43,408 nucleotides of DNA from Bacteroidales bacterium Bact_13 (GTDB lineage Bacteria; Bacteroidota; Bacteroidia; Bacteroidales; UBA932): contig LUZE01000147.1 of NCBI GenBank assembly GCA_001602845.1, positions 1-43,408 on the forward strand. Reading direction: 5' to 3'. The notes below the pieces were generated by a model. It worked only from the letters and a program-made list of their open reading frames with translations. It searched no databases and was not told the DNA's origin. Positions within the stretch are counted from its first letter, which is position 1; every line of letters begins with the position of its first letter. The position numbers and the translations under genes were made by a program. Below, one piece after another: positions 17,262 through 25,889 of the stretch.

Positions 17262-18841
17262 ATCTTCGTCTTGGCGTTCATGTTGTTGAGCTTGTACAGC
17301 GTGTTGAGCGATACGCCGGTTTTCTTGGCGATGCCGCTCAGGGTGTCGCCCGATTTCACCGTGTAATAGGATGCTCCGGAAGACGAAGTGGTGGTGGTTG
17401 TGTTGCTTTTGGCGGTGGTTCCGCTCTTCGCGCTGCCCGACGACGAGCCCGAAGACTTGCCGGCACTGCCGTAGATGTAGAGGCGTTGTCCGACGTGGAT
17501 GGTGTTGCTCTTCAGATTGTTCCAGCGTTTGATGTTGGCGACGCTTGTGTGGTGCTTGGAGGCGATGCTCGAGAGCGTCTCGCCGTTCTTCACCTTGTGG
17601 ATCACGCGCTGCTCGCCGCTGCCGCCGGTCTCCTTGATCTTCTGGACGGCGACGGCGTTGAAGAACACGGAGTCCTTGTAACGGTAGATGCTGTCCTGCA
17701 GGTCGACATAGGCCAGCGTATACTGGTGGGGCAGGTTGAGGATATAGGTGTGCTCGGTGCCCGGGATGATGTCGTACAGGTACTGCGGGTTGAGGTCGCG
17801 CAGCTCATCCATCGAGATGCCGATGTTGTCGGAAATCTGCTGGAAGTGCAGGTTCTTGTTCACATGGAAGGTATCCACGTGGGCGGGCAGGTTGATCTGC
17901 GTCGGCACGATGCCGTGCTCGGGATAGTAGTTCAGCGTGTAGAGCGCTGCGATGAAGGCGGGGATGTAGCCGCGGGTCTCGCGGGGCAGGTAGTCGTAGA
18001 TCTCCCAGAAATCGGTCTTTCCACCGCTGCGGCGGATGGCCTTGCTCACGTTGCCCGCGCCGCAGTTATAGGAGGCGATGGCCAGCGACCAGTCGCCGAA
18101 GATCATGTAGCTGTCCTTGAGCAGGCGTGCCGCGGCCCGGCAGGCGGTGAGCGGGTCGTAGCGCTCATCCACGTAGGAAGTCATCTCCAGTCCGTAGATC
18201 TTGCCGGTGTTGTACATGAACTGCCACATGCCCTTTGCCCGTGCGCGCGAGACCGCCCGCGGATTGAGGGCCGACTCGATGACCGCCATCGCCTTCAGCT
18301 CCTTCGGAAGCCCGTATTCGTCGAAGATCTCTTCGAAGAGGGGCATATAGTACGTCGAGAGGCCGATGATGCGCGCCGTGGCCATCGGCATGCGCTCCGT
18401 GTAGCGGATGATGGCGTTCTTGACCGCCTTGTTGAACTGCACGGGGATGAAGGAGTTCATCCGCTTCAGCCGCTCGATATACACCTCGTCCGGGATGTTG
18501 CTCGTCAGGGAATCGAGCTCCAGGGTGGACACGTCGAAGTCGTTCACGTCGATCTGTTTCTGGATGTAGTAGATGTTCAGCAGCGAATCGATGTTGTCCG
18601 AATTGTATTCCACCAGGTTCTCGATGTCGTCGTCGACCAGGATGTCGCCGTCGTTGTCATTGGCCGGTGCGGACAGCATCTGGTATTCGTTGTACAGGGA
18701 GTCGTAAGCCTGCTGGAGGGAATCCAGGCGGTGCGTCAGTTCTTCGATGAGCTGGGTCTGTTTCTTCCTTTGCGACTGGGCGAAGCCGGGGACGGGGATC
18801 AGGAAGAGGACGGACAGTGTGAGCAGAAGGAGGCGTTTCAT
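17231..18841 (-). CDS. mltD: MltD-like lytic transglycosylase with two LysM domains
   Basis: A 536-residue periplasmic enzyme that cleaves the MurNAc-GlcNAc bond of peptidoglycan with anhydro-ring formation. It has a signal peptide (1-21), a coiled-coil and acidic region (28-100), and an SLT domain with catalytic Glu189 in AVIESALNP, followed by GMWQFMYNTG and ASYNCGAGNVSKAI. Two LysM domains that bind peptidoglycan lie near residues 413-458 and 492-536, joined by a Ser/Thr/Gly-rich linker. It is the last gene of the FKBP-FKBP-ParA-ParB-DUF5683 set, 4 bases after DUF5683. Its final 31 bases are shared in antisense with the helix-hairpin-helix gene. Confidence 0.92.
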   Translation of the reverse strand: MKRLLLLTLSVLFLIPVPGFAQSQRKKQTQLIEELTHRLDSLQQAYDSLYNEYQMLSAPANDNDGDILVDDDIENLVEYNSDNIDSLLNIYYIQKQIDVNDFDVSTLELDSLTSNIPDEVYIERLKRMNSFIPVQFNKAVKNAIIRYTERMPMATARIIGLSTYYMPLFEEIFDEYGLPKELKAMAVIESALNPRAVSRARAKGMWQFMYNTGKIYGLEMTSYVDERYDPLTACRAAARLLKDSYMIFGDWSLAIASYNCGAGNVSKAIRRSGGKTDFWEIYDYLPRETRGYIPAFIAALYTLNYYPEHGIVPTQINLPAHVDTFHVNKNLHFQQISDNIGISMDELRDLNPQYLYDIIPGTEHTYILNLPHQYTLAYVDLQDSIYRYKDSVFFNAVAVQKIKETGGSGEQRVIHKVKNGETLSSIASKHHTSVANIKRWNNLKSNTIHVGQRLYIYGSAGKSSGSSSGSAKSGTTAKSNTTTTTSSSGASYYTVKSGDTLSGIAKKTGVSLNTLYKLNNMNAKTKIYPGMKIRTK

Positions 18842-18845
18842 ATCG

Positions 18846-19823
18846 TCAGAAGGTAAATTGCAGGTTGAGGCCCACGGCCGGCGTGGAAAATGCGTTTCCG
18901 TCGAGGCTTGCCAGCTGCGGGGTTATGGGTTGGATGAGGCCGGGCTGGATCTCCAGCCAGGCGATATTGTCGTTCACGTCGAAGTCCGACATATAGGCGA
19001 AGACATTGGCGTCGATGACGTTGAGGGCGTAGACCAGGATCGTGGCCAGGATGGAGTAGTCCCGGTAGCGCCGGTAGTTGTCGCGGTACACCTTGGCCTG
19101 GCTGGCGGAGATGGCGCCGGTATATCCCGTTTCGGCCTTGTTTTCGTCCAGTTTTACGAGATAACGGAACCGGCGGTACTGCATGTCGTTGAAATGGTAG
19201 GCGTACCCGCAGCCGATCAGGCCGCCCGTCCAGATGGGAATCTTCCACCAGTCGCCGTTGTTGGCCTGTCCCAGGCCGGGAAGCAGGATGGAATAGATCG
19301 TGGACTTGGCCGGCACCGGGACGCGGATGTCGGTCTTGTAACAGGCGGTCGCATCGAGCATCTGGCCCCAGTAGAAGAGCCCGGCCGTGACAATGCCGGC
19401 CGTCCGTACATACTTGTATTTGGCTTCTCCCGTCTGCTGGTATTTCCGGTTGCCCCAGATGCCGCCGTATACCCCGGCGCCGATACCGGCATAGATGACG
19501 GGAACTTTCCAATAGTCGTGGTTGTAGAGCTGTCCGGCGCCCGGAACGATGGCCGTACCCAGAAGCATGTATCCCGGGGTAAGCGTATCCCGTCCGGCAT
19601 AGCCGCGCACCAGCCTGCGCAGCGAAAAGCCCTGCAGGGAGTCGGTGACGGCCGTCGTGTCGGTGGCGGCCTGCTGTGCCGTGGGGTCGACGCCGCCCGG
19701 AGGACCGTTCACGGTGCTGGCTGTCGTGCCGCCGGAAACGTCGTTGCGCTTGCTCCTGAACTGCGCGTCCAGGTTGCTGCACACGACGGTCAACAGGAGA
19801 AGGGTAAGCAGGATTCGGCGCAC
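18846..19823 (-). CDS. DUF5683 membrane-associated protein
   Basis: A 325-residue protein of the DUF5683 family, of unknown function, regularly found beside parAB in Bacteroidota. It has a signal peptide (MRRILLTLLLLTVVCSNLDA), a Thr/Gly/Pro-rich stretch to about residue 65, and then hydrophobic glycine-rich segments (GTAIVPGAGQLYN and YSILLPGLGQANNGDWWK), the two characteristic PGxGQ repeats. A tail of predicted strands ends in Phe (LNLQFTF), as outer-membrane proteins often do. The start is a GTG at 19821-19823; no ATG fits. It lies 13 bases after parB and 4 before mltD, so it is co-transcribed. A role in the cell envelope is inferred from this context. Confidence 0.8.
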   Translation of the reverse strand: MRRILLTLLLLTVVCSNLDAQFRSKRNDVSGGTTASTVNGPPGGVDPTAQQAATDTTAVTDSLQGFSLRRLVRGYAGRDTLTPGYMLLGTAIVPGAGQLYNHDYWKVPVIYAGIGAGVYGGIWGNRKYQQTGEAKYKYVRTAGIVTAGLFYWGQMLDATACYKTDIRVPVPAKSTIYSILLPGLGQANNGDWWKIPIWTGGLIGCGYAYHFNDMQYRRFRYLVKLDENKAETGYTGAISASQAKVYRDNYRRYRDYSILATILVYALNVIDANVFAYMSDFDVNDNIAWLEIQPGLIQPITPQLASLDGNAFSTPAVGLNLQFTF

Positions 19824-19836
19824 GATGGTTGCTGGT

Positions 19837-20733
19837 TTATGACTGCGGTTTCAAGTCGTCCAGGAAATCCCGGACCTGCTGTTCGTTGTCGAAGCGGATC
19901 GTGATGGTTCCGCCGCCTTTTGCGTTGCGGCGTACGGCTACGTTGTCGTTGAAATGGCGGCCGACCTGTTCGGCCAGCGTATAGAAAACCTGGGGGAGTT
20001 CTTCGACGGTTTCAGCGTCTGTTTTCGCACTGGGGTGGGAGAGCGCCTGCACCTTCTGCTCGAGCTGCCGCACGGACCAGTCGTTGCGGATGGTGTTTTC
20101 GCAGAGCTTGAGCTGCTGTGCGAGGTCGTCGGTGCCCAGCAGAGCCTTGGCGTGACCGGCTGAGATCTTTCCGATCTTGAGGGCCTTCTGGATTTCTTCG
20201 GGAAGCTTGAGCAGGCGGAGGTAATTGGCGATGGTCGCCCGTTTCTTGCCCACGCGAAGGGCCATGGCTTCCTGCGTAAGGTTGCACTCGTCGATGAGGC
20301 GCTGGAAACTCAGCGCGGTTTCGATGGCATCCAGGTCTTCCCGCTGGATATTCTCCACGATGGCCATCTCGAGCATAGCTGCATCGTCAGCCTGCCGGAT
20401 ATAGGCGGGGACGCTCCTGAGGCCGGCGGCCAGCGCGGCACGGTAGCGGCGTTCTCCGCTGATGATCTGGTAGCTGGCGGGGCCCGTCTTGCGCAGGGTG
20501 AGCGGCTGGATGATGCCGAGCGTGCGGATCGAGTCGGTGAGTTCTTCAAGGGCTTCCGGGTCGAACGAGGCGCGGGGTTGCCACGGGTTCGGCACGATCT
20601 GGTCAAGCGGCACGTCCGAGACGGCTGCGGGATTGCCGGAAATGATCCGATGGATCTCGTGGGTTTCCCGGGGAGTGCCGGCATCGCCCAGCAGGGCGCC
20701 GAGGCCTTTTCCTAATGCTGATCTCTTGGTCAT
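19837..20733 (-). CDS. parB: Chromosome partition protein ParB/Spo0J
   Basis: A 298-residue CTP-dependent DNA clamp that loads at parS sites and spreads to organise the origin region. The N-terminal [11 protein letters not shown] (residues 6-16) interacts with ParA. The ParB/Sulfiredoxin-like CTPase domain contains GERRYRAA (93-100) and ENIQRE (127-132). A helix-turn-helix parS-binding domain follows ([21 protein letters not shown], about 153-173, in two parts of the helix pair), then a C-terminal dimerisation region. The ATG overlaps the parA stop by 4 bases (ATGA). I found no parS match to TGTTTCACGTGAAACA inside the window. Confidence 0.95.
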   Translation of the reverse strand: MTKRSALGKGLGALLGDAGTPRETHEIHRIISGNPAAVSDVPLDQIVPNPWQPRASFDPEALEELTDSIRTLGIIQPLTLRKTGPASYQIISGERRYRAALAAGLRSVPAYIRQADDAAMLEMAIVENIQREDLDAIETALSFQRLIDECNLTQEAMALRVGKKRATIANYLRLLKLPEEIQKALKIGKISAGHAKALLGTDDLAQQLKLCENTIRNDWSVRQLEQKVQALSHPSAKTDAETVEELPQVFYTLAEQVGRHFNDNVAVRRNAKGGGTITIRFDNEQQVRDFLDDLKPQS

Positions 20734-21509
20734 TGTCCGTTCTTTTTGATGATTTCGCGGGCCAGGTTGAGGTAGTTGTCAGCCCCGGCCGAACGGGCAT
20801 CGTAGAGGAGGGCGGGCTTGCCGTAGGAAGGGGCCTCGCTCAACCGTACGTTTTTGGTAATCATGGTTTTGAAAACCATGTCGGGATAGTATGTCTTGAC
20901 TTCGTCCACCACCTGGTTGTGGAGGCGGAGACGGCTGTCGTACATGGTGAAGAGAAATCCTTCGATGCTGAGCTGGGGGTTGAGCCGGCTCCGGACGATA
21001 TTGATGGTGTTGAGCAGCTTGCCCAGTCCTTCCAGCGGAAAGTACTCCGGCTGGACCGGTATGATCACGCTGTCGGCCGCCGTGAGCGCGTTGATGGTGA
21101 TCAGGCCGAGCGACGGGGCGCAGTCCAGGACGATGTAATCGTAGTTTTCGCGGATGCGGGAAAGGGCGTTCCGCAGCACGCTTTCCCGGCCGGGCACTTC
21201 GAGCATCTCAATTTCGGCGCCCACCAGGTTGATGTGCGAGGTGATGATGTCGAGGAACTTGACCTCTGTGGCCTGGACGGTCTCCTCGATGCCCCGTTCC
21301 CCGATCAGGATCTCGTACAGGGTATTGCGCTGGTCGGAATCAGGATTGAAGTTGAGGCCGGAGGTGGTGTTGGCCTGCGGGTCGGCGTCGATGATCAGCG
21401 TCCTGTGCTCCAGGATGGCCAGGGAAGCGGCCAGGTTGATGGCTGTCGTCGTCTTTCCGACACCGCCCTTCTGGTTGGCGATTGCAATGATCTTTCCCAT
21501 GCTTGTCAT
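20730..21509 (-). CDS. parA: Chromosome partition ATPase ParA/Soj
   Basis: A cytoplasmic deviant Walker-A ATPase of 259 residues that drives segregation of ParB-bound origins. It has KGGVGKTT (14-21) with the signature lysine, DADPQAN (40-46), and the DCAPSLG motif near residue 128. The start ATG at 21507-21509 forms an ATGA overlap with the preceding FKBP stop, which favours it. The alternative, ATG at 21498-21500, gives the family-typical [13 protein letters not shown] start. It overlaps parB by 4 bases, so translation of FKBP, parA and parB appears coupled. Confidence 0.95.
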   Translation of the reverse strand: MTSMGKIIAIANQKGGVGKTTTAINLAASLAILEHRTLIIDADPQANTTSGLNFNPDSDQRNTLYEILIGERGIEETVQATEVKFLDIITSHINLVGAEIEMLEVPGRESVLRNALSRIRENYDYIVLDCAPSLGLITINALTAADSVIIPVQPEYFPLEGLGKLLNTINIVRSRLNPQLSIEGFLFTMYDSRLRLHNQVVDEVKTYYPDMVFKTMITKNVRLSEAPSYGKPALLYDARSAGADNYLNLAREIIKKNGQ

Positions 21510-22504
21510 TTCTTTTCAATCCAGAGCCAGAAGACCAGCGGGGAATACTCGGGGATCGAAGGGTTGCTGCCCGATTCCCCGTAACCCAGCTGCGAGCTGA
21601 ACAGCGTAATGGCCTTCTCCTCGTAGTTCATCATGAGAACGGCCTTTCCGAAGCCCGTTACGACGCTGTTGTCCTGGTTGAACTGCTCCTCATTGTCCTT
21701 GTAGTAGGAGATGGTCAGGGCATTGTAGGAATTGCTGCTGTCCCAGATGTGGTAGAACTTGGCGGTGTCCTCGATGTTCGTGTCGAAGACCTGGCCGTTC
21801 ATCAGCCGTCCGATGTAGCGCACGCTCACCGTGCTGCCTTCGGAAATGGTGTCCGATTCGGCGGAGTGCTCCTCCAGTTTCTTGAAATAGAGGTGAAGCG
21901 CCGCGGTGTCGGCAATCTTGTAGTTCCTGCTGAACCACTCCCGCATGATCTCTTCCTGATAGGCGTAGATGTTGGCGATGACCGTGTCGATGGTCAGGTC
22001 GATGACCTGATTCTCCGTTTCGGGGTTGGAATTGAAGGCCGAATATACCGTATATTCATGTCCCGATGCCGATGCCGGGATGGCCATCTTCAGGTGTCCG
22101 CCTGCATTCATGCTCTTGAGCGCCTTTTCCAGCCCGTCGGGAAGGTTTCCCTGGTCCACGCGCCAGGTGTTGCCGCCGTACCAGGAAGATACGGAGTATT
22201 CACCCAGCTGCTCGGACAGTTCCTGTATGTTGGTGGAGGTGATGGTGCCGTCCAGCGAGCGTTTCGTGTAATGGGCCCGCACATAGGAACTGTCGGTGAC
22301 GGCCGTGCCGCTGCCCTTTTCCATCTCGAGCAGATAGGCTCCCGTGTCGCCGTAGGTGCTCAGGCCGGGATAATATCGGTTGATCCACGCCTTCATCACC
22401 CGGTTCTCCGAGTAATAACTGTCCGATTCGGGTTCAACGGCACAGGAGGACGTCAGGACGACGGCCAGCAGAAGGGTGGAAAACAAGGCTTTCTTCAGTC
22501 TCAT
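21506..22504 (-). CDS. FKBP-type peptidyl-prolyl isomerase lipoprotein
   Basis: A 332-residue predicted lipoprotein. The signal peptide ends in LTSSC, so Cys21 would be lipidated. Two FKBP-like regions are visible: a degenerate first one (about residues 65-175, with [15 protein letters not shown]) and a second (about 215-330, with [36 protein letters not shown] and [10 protein letters not shown]). The second has the core of an isomerase. It probably acts in the periplasm on outer-membrane or exported proteins. It begins 3 bases after the upstream FKBP gene and overlaps parA by 4 bases. Activity of the first half is doubtful. Confidence 0.87.
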   Translation of the reverse strand: MRLKKALFSTLLLAVVLTSSCAVEPESDSYYSENRVMKAWINRYYPGLSTYGDTGAYLLEMEKGSGTAVTDSSYVRAHYTKRSLDGTITSTNIQELSEQLGEYSVSSWYGGNTWRVDQGNLPDGLEKALKSMNAGGHLKMAIPASASGHEYTVYSAFNSNPETENQVIDLTIDTVIANIYAYQEEIMREWFSRNYKIADTAALHLYFKKLEEHSAESDTISEGSTVSVRYIGRLMNGQVFDTNIEDTAKFYHIWDSSNSYNALTISYYKDNEEQFNQDNSVVTGFGKAVLMMNYEEKAITLFSSQLGYGESGSNPSIPEYSPLVFWLWIEKK

Positions 22505-22507
22505 ACG

Positions 22508-22990
22508 CTATTGGTTCTTGATGACCCGGGCCACTGCTACATCGAAGGCCAGGGCTGTGTTTTCGGGCACGAGCCCGACCAAATCCTTGCCGTAACCATA
22601 CTGGGAGGAGAAGAGCAACAGGACTTCCTGTGACTGCTTCACGCCGATGAGCCCCTTGTCCAGTCCGTGGATCAGGCCGCCCTTGCCGACCTGCACCATC
22701 GCGCTGTCCTGTACGAAGCAGGCGGCAGGCGCACTTTCGAAGGTGTAGCCCGCATAGTAGATATAGAGGGAATCACCCTTTTCGACAACGGGCGAGGCTC
22801 CCGACGAAAGGTCGTTGACCAGGACCCGCGTGACGCCATCGACGTACTCGACCGGAATGTCCGGGAACTGTTGCTGCACGTAGTTGTCGATGGCCTTTTC
22901 CTGGCTGATGTTGGCCTCCCGTACCTCGCTCTGGCACGAAGCGGCAAGCAGGACGGCGGTCAGCAGGATCAGGATTCTTCGGGACATCAT
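22508..22990 (-). CDS. FKBP-type peptidyl-prolyl isomerase lipoprotein, small
   Basis: A 160-residue predicted lipoprotein with signal MMSRRILILLTAVLLAASC, in which the last Cys is the lipidation site. The FKBP domain runs from about residue 65 to the end: DSLYIYYAGYTFES, QVGKGGLIHGLDKGLIGVKQ and SSQYGYGKDLVGLVPENTAL. It is a typical short gliding-motility-type FKBP of Bacteroidota. It heads the FKBP-FKBP-ParA-ParB-DUF5683-MltD set, with a perfect -7 box 21 bases upstream. The start ATG is 22988-22990 or the next codon; a TTG at 23014 is also open but overlaps the promoter. Confidence 0.87.
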   Translation of the reverse strand: MMSRRILILLTAVLLAASCQSEVREANISQEKAIDNYVQQQFPDIPVEYVDGVTRVLVNDLSSGASPVVEKGDSLYIYYAGYTFESAPAACFVQDSAMVQVGKGGLIHGLDKGLIGVKQSQEVLLLFSSQYGYGKDLVGLVPENTALAFDVAVARVIKNQ

Positions 22991-23011
22991 GGTTCGGGTT
23001 ATGACAATCTG

Positions 23012-23019
23012 CAAATTTA
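23012..23019 (-). promoter_or_regulatory. -7 box of the FKBP-parAB-mltD operon
   Basis: TAAATTTG on the minus strand, perfect TAnnTTTG, 21 bases upstream of the first FKBP ATG. Confidence 0.7.
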
Positions 23020-23034
23020 TGCAAAAGATATGCC

Positions 23035-24075
23035 TTATGAAAATTTTTCTTCGTCCGGCCAGGCGGCGAGCGCCTGCTCAAAATAGGCCGGGACGTCGCT
23101 CAGGGGCATATACAGCCGCCCGCCCGCCGCGTTGCGGTGTCCGCCACCGTTGAAGAAGCGGTTGGCGAAACGGTTGACGTCGATGCGTCCTTTCGAGCGG
23201 AGGGAGACGCGGACGTACGCGCCGTCGGCATTCTCCGTGAAGAGGGCGCTCACCTGTACGCTTGCGATGGCGAGCGGAAGGTTGACGAAGCCCTCGCTGT
23301 CGCCGGGCTGGAAATGATACCGGGCTTTTTCCTTGTTGCTGAGCAGCATGTATGCCGTTTTCCATCGTGGCAGCACCACCATCTTGTTCTTGACCATATG
23401 GCCCATCAGGCGGGTGCGGGACACGCTGTAGCAGCTCAGTACTTTTTCCTGGAGCCCGTCCTTGTCCACGCCGATGCCGATCAGCCGGCCGGCCATGTCG
23501 AACGTGCCGGGGTACACGGAATTGGCGAAATTGTTGGTGTCGGTCATCATGCCCACGTACAGCGATTCGGCGCACCGGATTCCCAGGCGGGCCGGATCGT
23601 CCGCAATGTCGGGCATGGCCAGCAGCACCCGGAACAGCAGTTCGCAGGTCGAGGATACGCCCGTATCGGAGATGGCCACGTCGAAGCGGTCGAGTTCTGC
23701 CGGAATGTGGTGGTCGACCAGGACCTTCTTCCCCTGTGCGGACAGGATATCGTCTTCCAGGTATTCCGTCCGGGCAAGCCGGTTGAGGTCCAGGCAGATG
23801 ACGGCGTCGGCCCCGGTGACGAGCCTGCGGGCTTCCGCCAGATCGTTTTCACAGATCAGCATCCGGTCCTGCGGGTCGTCCGGCTCCAGGAACGACATGT
23901 TGTCGGGGTAGGGGCTCGGAAGGATGATGCGGGATCGCTTTCCACGTGCTTTCAGGTAATGATAGGCCGCGGTGACGCTGCCCAGCGCGTCGCCGTCAGG
24001 GTTGAAATGGCCGACGAGCACGATGTCGTGCGCTTCGTTCAGGATGGCTTCCAGCGGAGAGGTGTCAATCTGCAT
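23035..24075 (-). CDS. nrnA: DHH-family phosphoesterase NrnA (nanoRNase/pAp phosphatase)
   Basis: A cytoplasmic Mn-dependent phosphoesterase of 346 residues. NrnA-type proteins degrade short oligoribonucleotides, and some dephosphorylate pAp or cleave pApA. The DHH domain starts with VGHFNPDGDALGS (21-33) and has VICLDLNR and VLVDHH around residues 84-117. The C-terminal DHHA1 domain ends in FFNGGGHRNAAGG (about 317-329). The ATG at 24073-24075 is decided by the family start and by a perfect -7 box 21 bases upstream. The 3' end is 15 bases before the FKBP promoter region. It is divergent from a one-helix membrane protein gene. Confidence 0.9.
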   Translation of the reverse strand: MQIDTSPLEAILNEAHDIVLVGHFNPDGDALGSVTAAYHYLKARGKRSRIILPSPYPDNMSFLEPDDPQDRMLICENDLAEARRLVTGADAVICLDLNRLARTEYLEDDILSAQGKKVLVDHHIPAELDRFDVAISDTGVSSTCELLFRVLLAMPDIADDPARLGIRCAESLYVGMMTDTNNFANSVYPGTFDMAGRLIGIGVDKDGLQEKVLSCYSVSRTRLMGHMVKNKMVVLPRWKTAYMLLSNKEKARYHFQPGDSEGFVNLPLAIASVQVSALFTENADGAYVRVSLRSKGRIDVNRFANRFFNGGGHRNAAGGRLYMPLSDVPAYFEQALAAWPDEEKFS

Positions 24076-24096
24076 TCCGTGACGTTTTTCTCGCTG

Positions 24097-24104
24097 CAAA
24101 TTTA
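24097..24104 (-). promoter_or_regulatory. -7 box of nrnA
   Basis: TAAATTTG on the minus strand, perfect TAnnTTTG, identical to the FKBP operon box. Confidence 0.7.
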
Positions 24105-24135
24105 AAAATATATTGTGCGCTTGAAATATATTTTT

Positions 24136-24143
24136 TATTTTTG
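24136..24143 (+). promoter_or_regulatory. -7 box for 24194 gene, DUF3822 and rsmD
   Basis: TATTTTTG matches TAnnTTTG and is divergent from the nrnA promoter; it gives a leader of about 45 bases. Confidence 0.6.
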
Positions 24144-24193
24144 TAGGCCGTAATGTTTTTTTGGCATACTTTGGCAATTATAAATTAACCAAT

Positions 24194-24889
24194 ATGAGAA
24201 AGCTTTTAACCTATTTCATTCTTCCCTTAGCGATTCTCGCGCTGGCGTTCCTGCTTTACAGAAGCATCAACGAACCTGTGAAATTCCAGAAGGAACTCAA
24301 ACAGCGCAGCAATGTCGCCATCGAGCGCCTGAAGGATATCCGTACCCTCCAGTCCACGTTCAAGGATACGTACGGCCATTATGCGCCCGTGATGGACTCC
24401 CTGATTGATTTCTACAACAACGGGAAGATCACCATCATCCGCCAGATCGGTTCGGAAGACGACTCTGTGGCCGTCCTTCATACCGAGGCCGTGAAGAAGC
24501 AGTTCAAGAACCTGAAGGGCAACCAGCTCGCAGAAAAGCTCTTCGACCTGTACCAGAAAGGTGACCAGAACCTGATCATCCGTATCCCGCAGCTGACGGA
24601 CGTACGCGACACGCTGTTCACCAGCCGTCCTTCCTTCAAGGTGGACGATCTCCGTTACATCCCGTTCTCCGATGGTGACACCGTCATCATGAGCAGCATC
24701 GTCAAGACGGTCTCCGGTGTCGAGGTCCCGCTCTTCGAGGCGAAGATGCCGTACTGGTCGCTCCTCAAGGGAATGGACCGCCAGCAGATCGTCAACCTCG
24801 TGGCCGAGCGTGAGGATACCGACCGCTACGCAGGCCTGATGGTCGGCTCGATCGAGAACGCTAACAACAATGCCGGCAACTGGGAGTAG
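24194..24889 (+). CDS. Single-helix membrane protein of unknown function
   Basis: A 231-residue protein with one N-terminal membrane helix (residues 6-22, TYFILPLAILALAFLLY) and no lipobox or clear cleavage site, so it is probably anchored with the bulk outside the cytoplasm. The following region (25-70) is helical (KELKQRSNVAIERLKDIR), followed by mixed strands. Resemblance is only to uncharacterised Bacteroidales proteins in the same neighbourhood. Its stop TAG overlaps the GTG start of the DUF3822 gene by one base, so the two are co-translated, with rsmD next. Confidence 0.8.
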   Translation: MRKLLTYFILPLAILALAFLLYRSINEPVKFQKELKQRSNVAIERLKDIRTLQSTFKDTYGHYAPVMDSLIDFYNNGKITIIRQIGSEDDSVAVLHTEAVKKQFKNLKGNQLAEKLFDLYQKGDQNLIIRIPQLTDVRDTLFTSRPSFKVDDLRYIPFSDGDTVIMSSIVKTVSGVEVPLFEAKMPYWSLLKGMDRQQIVNLVAEREDTDRYAGLMVGSIENANNNAGNWE

Positions 24890-25341
24890 TGTTGAAGTAC
24901 ACCCTCATTCCGGAATCGTTCTTTTCGGAGTCTGCGGCTGAAGAATTGCTCTCACAGGTCGTCGTTCTCGAAAAGGGTGACACGGTAAAAAGTTTAGAAC
25001 TGCCTTGCTATAAGGCAGTTCTTCTTTATGCCGGGGACGATGCCGATGCGCATCGCCTTTCCGACATGTTGTCCGCCGCAGCCGCCCTCGACCGCTACAA
25101 CAAGGTCGTGGTCCATCAGGGAGAGACGTATGTGGACATCGTCATTGCGGCCGGAGACCGTCTCCTGCTCTGCAATTCCTATCCGGCCTCCGACCCTGTG
25201 ACGGCCCAGTATTTCCTTTTCGCGGCGTTGCGTCAGTTCCAGATTAATCCCGAAGTGACGACGGTCCACTTTTTCGGGGAAGCCGACGAAAAGGTCAAGG
25301 GCGATCTTTTCCGGCACTTCGCCAGCGTGGAAGTGCTATGA
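24889..25341 (+). CDS. DUF3822 family protein
   Basis: A 150-residue protein of the DUF3822 family, unknown in function and commonly encoded immediately upstream of rsmD in Bacteroidota. The fold resembles an ASKHA-like half, with ALDRYNKVVVHQGETYVDIV in the middle and FFAALRQF-type helix near residue 110. No catalytic motif is evident. The start is a GTG at 24889 (TTG at 24892 is the alternative), overlapping the previous stop as TAGTG. It overlaps rsmD by 4 bases, which suggests that the two functions are linked or at least produced in fixed ratio. Confidence 0.8.
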   Translation: MLKYTLIPESFFSESAAEELLSQVVVLEKGDTVKSLELPCYKAVLLYAGDDADAHRLSDMLSAAAALDRYNKVVVHQGETYVDIVIAAGDRLLLCNSYPASDPVTAQYFLFAALRQFQINPEVTTVHFFGEADEKVKGDLFRHFASVEVL

Positions 25342-25889
25342 GGATCATCGGTGGCAGGCTCCGCGGCAAGACCGTGAATCCGCCGGCCGGCTACAAGGCC
25401 CGGCCGACGACGGACTTTGCCAAGGAAGGCCTGTTCAACACGCTGGACAACGAATTCTTTTTCGACGACCTGGCCGTCCTCGACCTGTTCGGCGGGACGG
25501 GAAGCATCTCATTTGAGTTCGCTTCGCGTGGGGCGGGCAGCGTGATTGCCGTCGAGATGAATCCGGCCAATGCCGCCTTCATCAGCCGGACCTCCGCGGC
25601 ACTGGGCCTGTCTGATATCGTTCAGGTCGTTCACCACAACGTTTTCGACTTTCTGGAAATCTGTACGAAGCGGTTCGACATCGTCTTTGCCGACCCGCCC
25701 TATGCCATTGAGGGCCTGGATACGATTCCGGACAAGGTGCTCTCTCGCGGACTCGTACACGATGGCGGCTACCTGATCCTGGAACATCCGGCCGAATACA
25801 ACTTTGCCGCACATCCCTCCTTTGTCAAGGAGAAGAAGTACGGCAATGTGCATTTCAGTTTCTTCAGCCCGTTACAGGCGGAATCCTAA
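25338..25889 (+). CDS. rsmD: 16S rRNA (guanine-966-N2)-methyltransferase RsmD
   Basis: A 183-residue S-adenosylmethionine-dependent methyltransferase that modifies G966 of 16S rRNA on the assembled small subunit. Motifs are MRIIGGRLRGKTV (1-13), RPTTDFAKEGLFNTL (22-36), the SAM-binding loop LDLFGGTGSISFE (48-60), and the catalytic DPPY (119-122). The length is normal. The ATG overlaps the DUF3822 stop by 4 bases. The stop codon overlaps that of the convergent lipoprotein gene by 3 bases. Confidence 0.95.
   Translation: MRIIGGRLRGKTVNPPAGYKARPTTDFAKEGLFNTLDNEFFFDDLAVLDLFGGTGSISFEFASRGAGSVIAVEMNPANAAFISRTSAALGLSDIVQVVHHNVFDFLEICTKRFDIVFADPPYAIEGLDTIPDKVLSRGLVHDGGYLILEHPAEYNFAAHPSFVKEKKYGNVHFSFFSPLQAES

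Noticed and set aside
16475-18856. A 793-codon plus-strand open frame
   Set aside because: It covers the antisense of mltD and the 3' part of the helix-hairpin-helix gene. It shows no domain pattern and results from GC-rich codon bias.
23938-23953. Possible parS-like sequence around CCACGTG
   Set aside because: Only the CACGTG core fits; the flanking bases do not match TGTTTCACGTGAAACA, and it lies inside nrnA.
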